Below, piece by piece: positions 32,706 to 42,702 of a stretch of DNA of 64,000 nucleotides. Location: contig NZ_BAABDD010000010.1 of the NCBI RefSeq assembly GCF_039539445.1, positions 1 to 64,000 of the forward strand. Reading direction: 5' to 3'. Position 1 is the stretch's first letter. Each line of letters opens with the position of its first letter. A model generated the notes under the pieces. That model made no database searches, was not told where the DNA came from, and saw only the letters and a program-made list of their open reading frames with translations. The position numbers and the translations under genes were made by a program. This DNA comes from Salinactinospora qingdaonensis (GTDB lineage: Bacteria > Actinomycetota > Actinomycetes > Streptosporangiales > Streptosporangiaceae).

Positions 32706-35027
32706 TTACGAGGATTGGTTGGTGCGGGCGGTCTTGCGTACGGCGGTGGCCCGCCCTGGCGTGGGGGCGGGCAGTGGGCGGGTGCGCAGGGTGAAGGCGG
32801 GGGTGAGGGCGCCGTTGGCGACCAGGCGGGCCGCGGCCTGGTAGCGCGCCAGGTGGGAGAGGTCGTGTTCGCCGAGTTCGGGGTGGACGTGGCGGGCGAG
32901 GCCGCGGGCGTCTTCGGGGGAGACGTCGAAGTAGACTTTGCTGCGGGCGTTGGTGGAGACGGCTTCGCGCGGGTCGCGGGGGAGTTGGGCGAGGTCTTGG
33001 TGGGCGAGGACGAGGCCGGCGCGGTAGGCGCGGGCTTCGGCGAGCATGTCGCCGAGTCCGTAGGGCAGGGTGAGGAAGTTGTGGGCCTCGTCCAGGTACA
33101 CGCTGATGTCGCTGCGGTGGGCTTGGCGCTGCCGAGCGCGGGCCAGGACGCCTTGCCAGACCTGGGCCAGCGTGAGGGAGCCCAGCAGGGCACTGGTGTC
33201 TTCGCCGAGGACGCCTTTGGGCAGGCGGGCGATGATGACGGCGTCGTTGTCGAGCAGGTGGGGCAGGTTCAGGCTGGAGCGCGGCCGGGCGGCCAGCAGG
33301 TCGCGGGCGAAGTCGCGCAGTAGTACGGCGCGCAGCTTGTTGAGCAGCGGCGCGGTGGCGTGGGCCCGAGCCTGGTCGGATTGGGCCTCGTATCAGGACC
33401 AGAAGCCGGCCAGTACGGACTTCTCGTCCAGGTGGGCGGTGGCGCGGCGGCGGAATGCGTCGTTGTCGAGCAGTTTGGGGATGTTGGCCAGACTGGCTTG
33501 CGGTGTTCCCGCCAGGGTGAGTACGGCCGAGCGCAGGATGTCGTCGGTGCGTGGCCCCCACGATTCGGCGAAGATGCGTTTGAAGATGCCGGTGATGGTG
33601 TCGGCGGTGCGGGCCGGGGCGGGGCTGGCCAGGGCGTTGAGGCTGGGCGGGGAGGCGTCGTCGTCAGGGTCGATGAGCACCACCCGGTCCATGGCGTCCT
33701 CGGGGATACGTGGTAGTAGCAGTTCGGATTCGCCTTTGGGTTCGATGAAGACGAGTCCGCGGCCCTTGGCGATGTCATCCAGGGCCATGCCCAGCAACAA
33801 TGTGGTTTTGCCGGTTCCGGTGCCGCCGATGATGTGGGTGTGCTGGCGCGCGTCGGCGATGCGCTGGGCGATGCTGCGGCGTTCGGACTGTTCAGCCACC
33901 CCGAGCAGGCGGGCTTGCGGGCTGTCGGTGGCGACTTGGGGCGGTGGCGGGGTGGAGCGGGCTGGGGCGCGTTGCAGGCCGGGCACGCTCTCGTCGGTGG
34001 GCAGGTGGGCCACTGCGGCCAGTTCGGTGACCGAGAGCAGATCGCCTGCGCCCATGTGGCGGGTGTGGATGCGCCGCTGCGGCGCCAGGAGTATGTGGCG
34101 GCGTTGGTAGTAGTTGTGGCCGCTGAACACCGCGAAGGACGCGGCGATGGCGTGGGCGTGTCCCCGTCGGCGTTGCCGTGCCGCGGTGTCGGTTCCGGGG
34201 GAGGAGACGAGGTAGCGGGTGAGGGTTTCCAGCCGGGGTTGGGTGGACTTGTTGAGGATGGCCTGGATCTCGCGCCGGGCTTCGGAGCGCATCGCCAACA
34301 GGGAGCTGGTGGAGCGTCGCGTGGTGGGGGTGAGCGCGTCGAAGGCGTCGGCGTGGGCGGTGGGGGCGTGGCGCAGCGCGGCGGCGGCCTGGTTGGTGCG
34401 GCGTAGCCGCCGGCCGGTGGCCGGTCGCACGCCGATTTGGACCATGATCTCCTCGCCGGTGGCCATATCGCTGGCGGCGCCGATCACGGCCCGCAGCGGG
34501 TCCTCGTCGTAGCTGGTGGCCAGCGGGTAGTGGTCGGGGCGGGCCAGCCGCACCCACCCGGCGTGGATATAGCGGTCGGGGCGGGGCGTGGGGATGGGGC
34601 GGGTGGTGGTGCTCGCGCCGGGCCAGGCCGAGGTGATGGCGTGTTCTACCAGCCCGGGCGGGGTGGGGCCGGGCACCCACAGCCGGATGCGCACCCCCGT
34701 GACGGTCATGACGTATTCCCACACCAGGTGGGGTTGGCCTAGCAGCAGCCGTTTCCACGCCGGTCGCAGCAGTCCCAGCAGTTGGGTCCACAAGGCGTGG
34801 GCTTGGGACAGCTCGGCGTGGGGTGGGGGCAGGATCTCGACCAGACGGGCGTGGCGCGTCCAGGCGCGGTGGCGTAGCCCGTGGACGACAACGCGGACCA
34901 CCAGTAGCAGGGCCACCGTGGCCAGCCCGACCACTAGCAGCGTCCAGCCGTGGGCAGCCAGCAGGTCGACGAAGGCGCGGGCGAGGGCGTTGGGTAGCCG
35001 CCCCAGATCGGTGAGGAGCAGGGTCAT
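32706..35027 (-). pseudogene. VirD4/TraG-like coupling ATPase gene with in-frame TGA
   Basis: A 774-codon reading frame for a conjugative coupling or HerA-like ATPase. It has two N-terminal transmembrane stretches, a Walker A motif IGGTGTGKTTLL at about 400-411, and IEPKGESELLLP. The frame is closed by TGA at 33395-33393 (codon 545), where the family has Trp in a segment reading FW-x-W-Y-E; here it is GFWS, stop, YEAQ. The same frame continues with strong homology for 228 codons, including the Walker B-like VYLDEAHNFLTLP (about 643). One G-to-A change explains it. The truncated product would lack Walker B. Natural decay, recoding or a sequencing error are all possible. The ATG overlaps the VirB4 stop. 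Confidence 0.78.
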
Positions 35028-36844
35028 AGGAGGTCGTCGTCCTCCTCGTCGAGCTGGGATTGGGAGAGGTCGAGGGAGACGTCGGTCTCGGGGCCGTCGC
35101 GGTCTGGGGCTTCTTCGGCCGGGTTGGTGGTGATGAGCTGGTGTTCGAAAGGGCTGGCGACCACCTGGAAGGCGACACGTTGGTCGCCGCTGCACAGCAG
35201 TGCGTCGCCGGGGGCAGCGGTGAGCAGGTGCTGTTTCTCGCCCTCGGAAAGGGCGAAGGTGTGGGCAATGGTGTCGATGGTGTGCGGGGCCTGGCGCATG
35301 AGGATCTGGGTGGCGGCATTGGCGACCACGGCTTTGCCCAGATCGCTGCCGAGTACATCGGCGGCGTCTTGGGTGGCCACGGTCAGTCCCACCCAGCGTT
35401 TGCGGGCGGCCTTGGCCAGCCGGTACAGGAAACGGGCGCCTTCGGGGGTGGACATGAGCAGCCACCCCTCGTCGACCAGCACCATGCGCGGATGATCGGG
35501 GGCGGCCTCGGCGACGCCGCGCCAGATCCCGTCCAGGGCCAGCAGCGTGCCCACTCCTTTGAGTTCCTCGGGTATCTCGCGCAGCGACCAGGAGACGAGA
35601 TGGCCGGTGGGGCGCCGGCTGGTGGGCGCGGCGAACAGCTCCCGGTAGGACCCACTGACGTAGGGGGCGAGCTGGAGTGCGAGGTCACGGGCGTGCTCAT
35701 CGTCGGCCGCGCCCAACGTGGCGGCCAGATCGCCCAACAGCGGAGCGGGACGGCTCCAGGTGCGCTCGTCGGCGGTGATGCCGGCGTTGCGGTAGGTGGT
35801 GATCACCGCTTGGTCCAAAGCGGCGCGTTGCCGCGCGCTCAGGGGCCCGCCCAGCATGACGGCCAGCAGGGTGTGCAGGAACAGGGCGCGGCGGCTGAGC
35901 GCGTCGCGGGTAGCGCCGGCATCCAACGCCAGATCGAGGGGGTTGAGGTGAACCCCGGGAGCCCCCAGCCGCAGCGTGGTGCCTCCGACGGCTTCGGTCA
36001 GGCGGGTGTATTCGTCTTCGGGGTCGATGACGGCGGCGGTGACACCGGTGTAGAGCGAGCGCAGCAGGTCGAGTTTGCAGAAGTAGGATTTGCCGGCACC
36101 CGAGCGGGCCAACACGACCGTGTTGTAGGTGTCCAGCGCCCAGCGGTCCCAAACCAGCACCCCGGCCGAGTCGGCGTTCAACCCGTAGAGCACGGCGGTG
36201 GGGGAGGTCTGCACGGCTACATCGGGGCTGGCGAAGGGGTAGGCGGCTGCCAGCGCGGTGGTGTCCATACTGCGGCGCTGGCCCAGTAGGTCCACGCCCA
36301 GCGGTAGGGCTGAGGCCCAGCCGTGGAGTTGGCGATAGGTGGCCGGGCGGGCCTGCAACAGCATCGAGGCGGCCAGGGACTGGACGTGGCCGATCTCTGC
36401 GTCCAACTCTTCGTTGGTGGCGGCGTGGACGGTGATGGACAGCCCGACGCGGAACAGTTTGCCTTCGCCGCGGGCCAGCGAGGCGGCCATGTCGCGGGCG
36501 TCCTGGGCGGCGGTCTCGGCTTCGAAGTCCTCCAGTTTTCCCTGCTCGGCTCCGGTCTGGCTGGCCGATTCCAGTCGGGCTCGCTGGCGCCGCAGCCGGT
36601 GTGCGGCCATCTCCGGGGGCACCGGTTCCACGTGGACGGAGACGTCCAGCCGTCCCGGATAGGTCAGCAGCGGCTCCAACCACCCATGGCCCACCTCGGC
36701 GGGATAGCCGGTCACCACGAAGTTCGCCGCCACCCCCGATCCCAGGTCGATCCGGCGCGCCCCAACCTCGACCTCGGCCGCCACCGGTGTGGAGTCACGC
36801 GCGGTCGTGGAGCGCTTCGTTTTCGATTTCGTCCGTCCCAGCAT
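35024..36844 (-). CDS. VirB4-like conjugation ATPase
   Basis: A 606-aa ATPase of the VirB4/TraC type that energises type IV secretion. The N-terminal part (about 30-180) carries the substrate-side domain. Walker A is ARSGAGKSYFCK at about 247-258, followed by VIDPEDEYTRL. Walker B (RMVLVDEGWLL) lies near 455 and VGLTVATQDAADVL near 490. The tail is acidic (QLDEEDDDLL). It overlaps the coupling ATPase by 4 bp and directly follows the PrgI-like gene, an order common in conjugative modules of Gram-positive bacteria. Confidence 0.88.
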   Translation of the reverse strand: MLGRTKSKTKRSTTARDSTPVAAEVEVGARRIDLGSGVAANFVVTGYPAEVGHGWLEPLLTYPGRLDVSVHVEPVPPEMAAHRLRRQRARLESASQTGAEQGKLEDFEAETAAQDARDMAASLARGEGKLFRVGLSITVHAATNEELDAEIGHVQSLAASMLLQARPATYRQLHGWASALPLGVDLLGQRRSMDTTALAAAYPFASPDVAVQTSPTAVLYGLNADSAGVLVWDRWALDTYNTVVLARSGAGKSYFCKLDLLRSLYTGVTAAVIDPEDEYTRLTEAVGGTTLRLGAPGVHLNPLDLALDAGATRDALSRRALFLHTLLAVMLGGPLSARQRAALDQAVITTYRNAGITADERTWSRPAPLLGDLAATLGAADDEHARDLALQLAPYVSGSYRELFAAPTSRRPTGHLVSWSLREIPEELKGVGTLLALDGIWRGVAEAAPDHPRMVLVDEGWLLMSTPEGARFLYRLAKAARKRWVGLTVATQDAADVLGSDLGKAVVANAATQILMRQAPHTIDTIAHTFALSEGEKQHLLTAAPGDALLCSGDQRVAFQVVASPFEHQLITTNPAEEAPDRDGPETDVSLDLSQSQLDEEDDDLL

Positions 36845-37774
36845 CTAGGCCTCCTCACCCGAAGGCGCCCCGGTGATCACCTCGTCCGCGCTGGCCAGCT
36901 CCTCACCGGGCGGGGTGGCATCGAAGGGCGCGGCTGCCGAGTCCAAGACGGCGGCAACACGGGCGCCGTCCAAGACGGTGGCGGTGGTGCCGGCACCAGC
37001 CAGCGCGCGGGCGGCATCGTCGGCGCGGCGGCGCACGGTTGCCACCGCCTGCCGCCCTTGGCTGGCAGGCGCGCGCAGCACCATCAGCACCTGCCGATAC
37101 AGCAGCTCGCGGCTCTCAGCCAATTCGGCGAGATAGGCGGCGTGGTCGCCGGCGGCCCGCTCCAGGGCCGGATGCGGCAACCCCGGTGCCGCGTGGTCGA
37201 GGGCGGCAATCAAGGGGTCCAGGCGCACGGATTCGGCGCGCACCACAAACTGCGCGGGCGTGGCCAGGGAGTTGAGATAGCTCGCGAAACCGCTGACGAG
37301 GGCGGCTTGTTCCTCAGGGGTGCGCAGCCCGAAGTTCACCGTCGAACACGACAAGATGACGGCCACGCCGTGCTCGCCCAGGTCGATGGTGCCGTCATCG
37401 CCGATCGCCTGCAGCGGCAGGTCCAGCGGTGCCGGCAGCGGCGTGGCCCGTGCGCCGATCCAGGAGGGGATTGAAGCGGTGGGAACGGGATGGGCGGTGC
37501 GGCGTTTGGCGGCCCGGAGATAGCGCCAGGCCGCCACAGCCAGCCGGTCCAGGCTGAGCCCGTCGCGGCGCACCAGCGCCGCGGCCACCGCCGCCCCCAC
37601 CAGGGGCACCGCTAGAACGGCCAGTACCGGCAGTGGCACCCACGGGTACAGGACAGCACCCGCGCCCCACACCGCTAGGGCGGGAACGCCGATGATGAGC
37701 AGTTGGCGGGCCGTCAGCCCCGCCAGGATCGGATCGTCGCGTTCGATGTCGGCGGGCATGCGGATCCGCGCCAT
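36845..37774 (-). CDS. PrgI-like membrane protein of the conjugation module
   Basis: A 309-aa protein. The start ARIRMPADIERDDPILAGLT and two hydrophobic stretches (about 24-46 and 48-68) match PrgI/VirB3-type proteins that sit beside VirB4. The C-terminal part (about 120-300) is soluble and resembles the N-terminal region of VirB4-like proteins, with a Cys-containing VILSCSTVNFGLR strand. It directly abuts the VirB4 gene and the upstream TrbL-like gene. Confidence 0.78.
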   Translation of the reverse strand: MARIRMPADIERDDPILAGLTARQLLIIGVPALAVWGAGAVLYPWVPLPVLAVLAVPLVGAAVAAALVRRDGLSLDRLAVAAWRYLRAAKRRTAHPVPTASIPSWIGARATPLPAPLDLPLQAIGDDGTIDLGEHGVAVILSCSTVNFGLRTPEEQAALVSGFASYLNSLATPAQFVVRAESVRLDPLIAALDHAAPGLPHPALERAAGDHAAYLAELAESRELLYRQVLMVLRAPASQGRQAVATVRRRADDAARALAGAGTTATVLDGARVAAVLDSAAAPFDATPPGEELASADEVITGAPSGEEA

Positions 37775-39832
37775 CTACCGTCTCCTTTGCCGAGCGCCCC
37801 GCTGAGCGTGGCGGGGCTTGGGACGAATCGGCCTTTTGGGAATCCGTCCAGTCGGACCCGCCTCACCCGAGGCAGGGGAAGCAGAAGAGGACGACGGGGG
37901 CGGGGACGCCCCCGACCGCGCCCCCTGTGGTGGAGGCGAGGCGGTAGCGGACCGGCGGGGTGGTGGGGCAGGTCCGCTGCTGGCACGGGCAGGGGGCGTC
38001 TGGTCGGGGGAGGTGCGGGCAGAGCGTGTCTGTTGGCGGCGGGACTGGGGGTAGCGCAGGTGGGGCCGCATCGCCCGGTAGCGGCGTGGATCCGGCGGTG
38101 GGGGAGCAGAGGCGGCGCGGGGGCGGTGTTGAGCGAAACCACGCCCCCACCACTGGCTAGCGCCACTGCCACTGCTGTTGTCCGAGGCCGTGGCCCCGTC
38201 CCGCTGGTGCCGACGCGCCCCCTTACTCCCCGGCGGTGGGGGTGCTGCCGTGCCAGAACGGGACCGGTCGTGGTGCGCCGTGCCGCCCTCTGCCGAGCCG
38301 GCAGTGCCGCTGCCACCCCTGCCTCTGGGGGAGCGGGCAGGCCCTGGCGGGCCAGCCCCGCCGTGGCCGCCAAACGCGCCCGACGTCTGGCCGGAGGTAC
38401 GGCTAGTCCTGCCGGTCGCGCGGGCTGGCGGCGTGCCCGCTTGGCGCCCCACCCCGGTCCCCGTTCTGTGTCCGGCAGCGGCACTGGCCGGGCTGCCTGC
38501 GCGTCGGGGGCCACTGCCAGCGCCAGTTGACGTGGGGCTGCCTCGGGGGCCGGTGGGTCCCCGTCCGCCTCGCGGACCGGCCGGCCCGCCGCCAGCCCCT
38601 GGCGGGGCGCCGCCCTGGCCACCGCGGGGCGCCCGTGCTGCGGTGGCGCTGGCGGCGGCTTTGCCGAGGTTGCGCAGTACCAGCACGTTCAGGGCGAACT
38701 TGGCGGCCTTGAGCGCGGGGGAGGCCTGGTAGTTGAACACCCGCTTGAACGCCCAGAACGGGATACGCGCCAGCACATACAGCAGGCAGATCACGATCCC
38801 CACATCCAGCAGCGACGCCGCCGTGCCGCTCAGGTCGAGTAGATCCCGCGCGCCGCGGTTGAGGAAGATGGTCACCGCCACGCGCAGCGTCAGCGCCTGG
38901 CCCAGTTGCACCAGCATCAGTGCGACCATTGCGCGCCACCACAACCGCGCCACACCCTCGGTTTGAGGCAGCGCGTGGCAGGCCAACGCCAGCGGGGCCG
39001 CTGCGGTGAGCAACAGCCACAGGGTGAGCCGCACCAGCAAGGCGAAGAAAAAGAACAGCTCCAGCAGGCCGGCCACCAGGTACAACACCACCACGATCAC
39101 GACCTCGCCGGCCGGATCGGCCAGGACGCGCCCGATCGCGGTAGCCACGTCGGCGCCGGTGGCGGTGTCGCTGACCAGCCGCAGACTCGTGGCGTTGCCG
39201 AGGTCGGCCAGCAGTTCACACACCCACCAGGAGGCGTTGGCCCCCACAAACCCCAGCACCAGCCGCGGCGCCACCTTCTTGATACCGGTCGAGGTCTGCA
39301 CCGTGGGGTTGGTCATCACCACCACCCCGCCCACCGTGACCAGCAGCACGAATCCGGTGTTGACCACCCCCGCACACACCCGCCACGCCTGCTCCACCCC
39401 CGGCGTGGGCACCGGCTGGGTCAACAGGCCGATCGCCGCGGCCATGAGGTTGAGGTTGACCACCTCGGTCACCGTCTCGACCAGCCATCCGTTGAACGCC
39501 TGGCGTACCTGGCATGCGTAGTCCCACATCCCACACGCATCCGCCCTCTCCGGCGGCTGCTCCTCCGGTGGGCTGGGCTCAGGCCCCGGGGCAGGCGAGG
39601 GCTCGGGTGAGGGCACCCCGCTCGGTTCCGGCTCAGCCGGGGGTGTCGGCTTCGGCACGGGCTCTGGCTCGTGGCCCGGCGACGGCGCGGGAGCCTCGAT
39701 GGCACCGGCAACGGTCGCGGCAGCGCCGGCCGGTGCCGCCAGCACCGTCCCACCGCCCACCAACGCCGCAACCACGAGCGCCGTGCCGGCTGCCACACGA
39801 CGCGAGAGGGGAGACCGCCGCGGTGGGCTCAT
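37775..39832 (-). CDS. TrbL/VirB6-like membrane protein with long disordered tail
   Basis: A 685-aa protein. A signal peptide (about 1-40) and a Pro/Glu-rich stretch (about 45-95) come first, then a polytopic domain with six or more hydrophobic helices (about 120-370). VGGVVVMTNPTVQTSTGIKK is characteristic of TrbL-like proteins. The last 290 residues are rich in Gly, Arg, Pro and Ala and probably unfolded. It is expected to form the inner-membrane channel. Its start overlaps the pilin-like gene by 4 bp. Confidence 0.8.
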   Translation of the reverse strand: MSPPRRSPLSRRVAAGTALVVAALVGGGTVLAAPAGAAATVAGAIEAPAPSPGHEPEPVPKPTPPAEPEPSGVPSPEPSPAPGPEPSPPEEQPPERADACGMWDYACQVRQAFNGWLVETVTEVVNLNLMAAAIGLLTQPVPTPGVEQAWRVCAGVVNTGFVLLVTVGGVVVMTNPTVQTSTGIKKVAPRLVLGFVGANASWWVCELLADLGNATSLRLVSDTATGADVATAIGRVLADPAGEVVIVVVLYLVAGLLELFFFFALLVRLTLWLLLTAAAPLALACHALPQTEGVARLWWRAMVALMLVQLGQALTLRVAVTIFLNRGARDLLDLSGTAASLLDVGIVICLLYVLARIPFWAFKRVFNYQASPALKAAKFALNVLVLRNLGKAAASATAARAPRGGQGGAPPGAGGGPAGPRGGRGPTGPRGSPTSTGAGSGPRRAGSPASAAAGHRTGTGVGRQAGTPPARATGRTSRTSGQTSGAFGGHGGAGPPGPARSPRGRGGSGTAGSAEGGTAHHDRSRSGTAAPPPPGSKGARRHQRDGATASDNSSGSGASQWWGRGFAQHRPRAASAPPPPDPRRYRAMRPHLRYPQSRRQQTRSARTSPDQTPPARASSGPAPPPRRSATASPPPQGARSGASPPPSSSSASPASGEAGPTGRIPKRPIRPKPRHAQRGARQRRR

Positions 39833-40185
39833 GACGACAACCCCACGAACCCGCGCAGGATCTCCACCAGCAGCGGCGCCAGGATCGCCACCCCATAGCC
39901 CAACGCCGCGTACTTCAAGGTGTCCTTGGCCTTGCTGACCTCCCCCGGATCGCCACCGGCCAGCAGGTAGCGCACCCCACCGATGGTCAACAACAAGGTG
40001 GCCAACGCCACCAGCAGCCCCAGCACCCAGTTACGGATATTGGTGATCACCGCTCCCAAATCCTCAACACCAGGAGCGGGAGCGGTGTCGGCCAGGGCAG
40101 GGTCGGCCCCCGCCAGGGCCAGGGCGAAACCAGCGATAAAAATGCAAAGAAAAAAGATCAGGATGCGGGGTTTTCGTGCCTCCAT
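39829..40185 (-). CDS. VirB2/TrbC-like pilin
   Basis: A 118-aa protein with an N-terminal signal (about 8-32, cut after ALA) and two hydrophobic segments (about 45-70 and 90-112) joined by a short loop with GGDPGEVSKAKD. This hairpin layout is that of TrbC/VirB2 conjugative pilins. It is the first structural gene of the minus-strand operon, with GAGGTGAGG just before the ATG. Confidence 0.75.
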   Translation of the reverse strand: MEARKPRILIFFLCIFIAGFALALAGADPALADTAPAPGVEDLGAVITNIRNWVLGLLVALATLLLTIGGVRYLLAGGDPGEVSKAKDTLKYAALGYGVAILAPLLVEILRGFVGLSS

Positions 40186-40365
40186 GCCTCACCTCAAATT
40201 GCGGCGACCGGTCGGGGGCGTCGCTGTCAGGCTTAGGGGTGAGGGCCGGGGCGAACGCGCCGAATCCTCCTTTCGCTGGGGGCAACAGGTGCAAGCGTTC
40301 GATGACCGCTCCGCCCCGGCCGCTGTGGGCGAGAAGAAGGTTCCTTCTCACCCATCAAGAGGAAT
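40186..40365. promoter_or_regulatory. Upstream region of the conjugation operon
   Basis: A 180-bp gap between the HTH-protein gene and the pilin gene. It holds a 15-base sequence (GCGTTCGATGACCGC, 40295-40309) that recurs exactly at 41388-41402, and a short inverted repeat AGAAGG/CCTTCT near 40334-40347. Confidence 0.4.
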
Positions 40366-41109
40366 TCAGGGCGTGGTTGCGCTCACCGCATCCGCGGATT
40401 TTTCTTCCAGCGCGTGCGCCAGCCGCGCCTCGGCTGCGTGTCGCCGGCGCCGGGCGGTGATGTAGGCCAGCCCCAGGTCAGCGGCGACCTGGCCCAACGT
40501 CTGCGACTCCAGCCGCGTGCGGGCGATGAGGTCGGCTTCGGTCCGGGTGAGCAGCCCCTGGGTGATCGCCTCGGCCAACACCGTGACCGGCCCGCGCCCA
40601 TCATGGTGGGGCGTTTCCCGCTCCAGCGGGTCCCACGGGGTCAGCCGCCGCCTGTTCTGCTGGGCGTGGTAGCCGCACCGGTAGGCGGTGTTGGCCGCCG
40701 CGTGCCACAACTGCGATCCCACGTCGGTGCCCGAGGTGTCCACCGACCGCATCTGCTCCAGCAACGCGGCCAGCATCTCGGCCTCCACATCGGCGATGTG
40801 GTCGTTGGGAACACGGCCGAACCGAGAGCATGCGCTGACCAGCCGCGGCAGCATCGCCCCGGCCGCCACCACGGTCCACACCGTCTGGCCCGCACGCGAA
40901 CGCGCGAGAACACGACGCCACAGCGCATCGGCCACCTCCACCGACCCGCGCCGCAGCAGGGTCACCACCTGCCCGGCGGCCAGTTCCTCAGCCTCCACGC
41001 CGGGAAGGTCGGCCATGGGCAGCACCGGCGGGGCCGCCCCGGAGATGACCAGTTCAACCGAACGCTGCAACGCCGAAAACGGCTGATCGGACGAAACATC
41101 GAGCAGCAT
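40366..41109 (-). CDS. HTH protein with sigma-like C-terminus
   Basis: A 247-aa protein. The C-terminal 70 residues form a helix-turn-helix like region 4 of sigma factors or LuxR-type domains (LESQTLGQVAADLGLAYITA, then ARRRRHAAEARL). The N-terminal part is helical without recognised motif. It lies at the head of the conjugation module and divergent from the PAPS-reductase-like gene, so it could regulate transfer. GGGAG lies seven bases before the ATG; a GTG at 41112 is possible too. Confidence 0.65.
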   Translation of the reverse strand: MLLDVSSDQPFSALQRSVELVISGAAPPVLPMADLPGVEAEELAAGQVVTLLRRGSVEVADALWRRVLARSRAGQTVWTVVAAGAMLPRLVSACSRFGRVPNDHIADVEAEMLAALLEQMRSVDTSGTDVGSQLWHAAANTAYRCGYHAQQNRRRLTPWDPLERETPHHDGRGPVTVLAEAITQGLLTRTEADLIARTRLESQTLGQVAADLGLAYITARRRRHAAEARLAHALEEKSADAVSATTP

Positions 41110-41378
41110 CACTGAACTCCCTTATCCGTGTCGGGGAGTTCCATGACGTCAAAGAAAGTTCGCCGAAAATCCGCATGCGAATCGCAGCGGCGGGTGCGCA
41201 GAAACTGCTCATCAGCGGCGAACGCTAAGCGAGTAGAAAAGCTGCCGCATATCCGATCAGAAGATTGGCAGTGACGAATTTCTGCTCGCCCGGCGTGCGC
41301 CAGATAGCCGCTGGGCCTACGCCGGCTCCGAATTCGCCGCCGCGTGCGTGAGCGCAACCGGCTCTCCCGCTCCTCTTG
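41110..41378. promoter_or_regulatory. Divergent intergenic region
   Basis: About 270 bp between two divergent genes of the element. It is less GC-rich than its surroundings around 41140-41290. Promoters for both sides are expected; none can be assigned by eye. Confidence 0.35.
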
Positions 41379-42284
41379 ATGGGGGAGGCGTTCGATGACC
41401 GCAGCCGACACCACGCGATGCCCACACTCAGATACGACCGCCACCACGCCCGCCAACGCCTGCGACTGCTGATCCTGGACGGCACGCCCGGCACCACGGC
41501 ACTGCTGTTGCTGGCAGCCCACCGCGCCCTCCCCCGCCCCGACCACGTCCTGGCCGCCGACACGGGTCTCTACACCGCCGCCGCCTACCACCACCTGTCG
41601 CGCCTGGAACGCATCGCCGCCGACGCCGGCATCGGCTTTCGCCGCGCCGATGCCACCATCGTCGCCGAACACACTCTTGGCAACGACCACCCCTGCCCGC
41701 TGCCACTGTTCACGCGAGACCCCGACGGCACACCTGGACGACTGCCCAACCAGTGCGCACGCCGCCAAGCCGCCGTCCTGGCTGCCCAGGTACGAAGCCT
41801 GACCGAAGCGTCCCCCGACTCCCCAGGGACGGTTGTCGAGTGCTTTCGGGCTGTGAGCATCGAGCACGCCCGCCGGGCTAGCGCGGGCACGCATGGACTG
41901 CGCGTGCGCTATCCGCTGCTCGACATCGGCTGGACCGACGCGGATTGTCGGGCCTATCTCCACCGGCACGACCTCGCCGACACGCGGAGATTGGCCTGCC
42001 TAGCTTGCCCACAACACTCCGGCGCCAGATGGCGGGAGCTGCGCGCCTACCAGCCCGAGGCGTGGGAGGAGGCGCTTGCCATCGATGCCGCCCTGCGGCA
42101 CAGACACCCACACGCGGCACCGCGCCCCACGCCACCCGGCACTACCTACTACCTCCACCCCGCCCGCGTCCCACTGGCCCACGCCGACCTCGACACCGAG
42201 GACACACCCGAGGTCGAGGGCTGCTCCCTCTGGACGTGCCGCGGCACCGAGGCTTCGGGACAGCACGGCGTGGGGGAGCTATGA
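41379..42284 (+). CDS. PAPS-reductase-like protein with degenerate PP-loop
   Basis: About 300 aa, related to phosphoadenosine phosphosulfate reductase-like proteins of phages and mobile elements. The C-terminal part is well conserved: YPLLDIGWTDADCRAYL, then LACLACPQHSGARWRELR (Cys-x2-Cys) and a final GCSLWTCRG. The N-terminal PP-loop, usually SGGxDS or GAGVQST in these groups, here reads LDGTPGTTALLLL, so nucleotide activation may be impaired or altered. The start is uncertain: ATG 41379 has no clear ribosome site, and homology begins near ATG 41418. A GGGGGAGG at 41382-41389 points to an ATG at 41396 in another frame that stops soon, so an N-terminal frameshift is possible. Confidence 0.6.
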   Translation: MGEAFDDRSRHHAMPTLRYDRHHARQRLRLLILDGTPGTTALLLLAAHRALPRPDHVLAADTGLYTAAAYHHLSRLERIAADAGIGFRRADATIVAEHTLGNDHPCPLPLFTRDPDGTPGRLPNQCARRQAAVLAAQVRSLTEASPDSPGTVVECFRAVSIEHARRASAGTHGLRVRYPLLDIGWTDADCRAYLHRHDLADTRRLACLACPQHSGARWRELRAYQPEAWEEALAIDAALRHRHPHAAPRPTPPGTTYYLHPARVPLAHADLDTEDTPEVEGCSLWTCRGTEASGQHGVGEL

Positions 42285-42702
42285 GGAGGCGTTGCCGCAG
42301 TGTGGGCCGGTTCCGATTGGTTGCCTTGCAGGTCCGAACTTGTCCACGAACCGCAACGAACCTCGTCGAGTTCCTGAGCCCCAGGGCGGGACACGGTGCA
42401 GGGGGTGGCTCCGGCAGGCAGGCTCACCAGGGCCATGCCGGTAACAACCTCGCCGGTCGCCTCGCCACAGCGGTACTGGTCTCGGCGGGCCGCTACGACC
42501 GGCTGGCATGCCACGGCCAGACCACTGCTACCGGCCCGGCCGCCGGCATTGCCGTCCCGTGCGTTCGCTCGTGGGTTCGCAGCGATGGCGATGGCTCACG
42601 CATCGCACGCCGCGCCCGCTGGTGCCGCCGGCGGCTGCCGCACGGCAATGGGATGCCGCTCGCTGACTCGTGTGCCGACCGCATCATGCTGGGAAGGACA
42701 CC
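42285..42702. other. Intergenic, no gene seen
   Basis: About 418 bp, GC-rich, with no frame that resembles a protein family. The last bases (GGGAAGGA) form the ribosome site of the next gene. Confidence 0.45.

Noticed and set aside
31870..33561. A 563-codon minus-strand frame overlapping the replication-relaxation and coupling ATPase genes
   Set aside because: Arg/Pro-rich translation without motifs, in a different frame from the recognised proteins.
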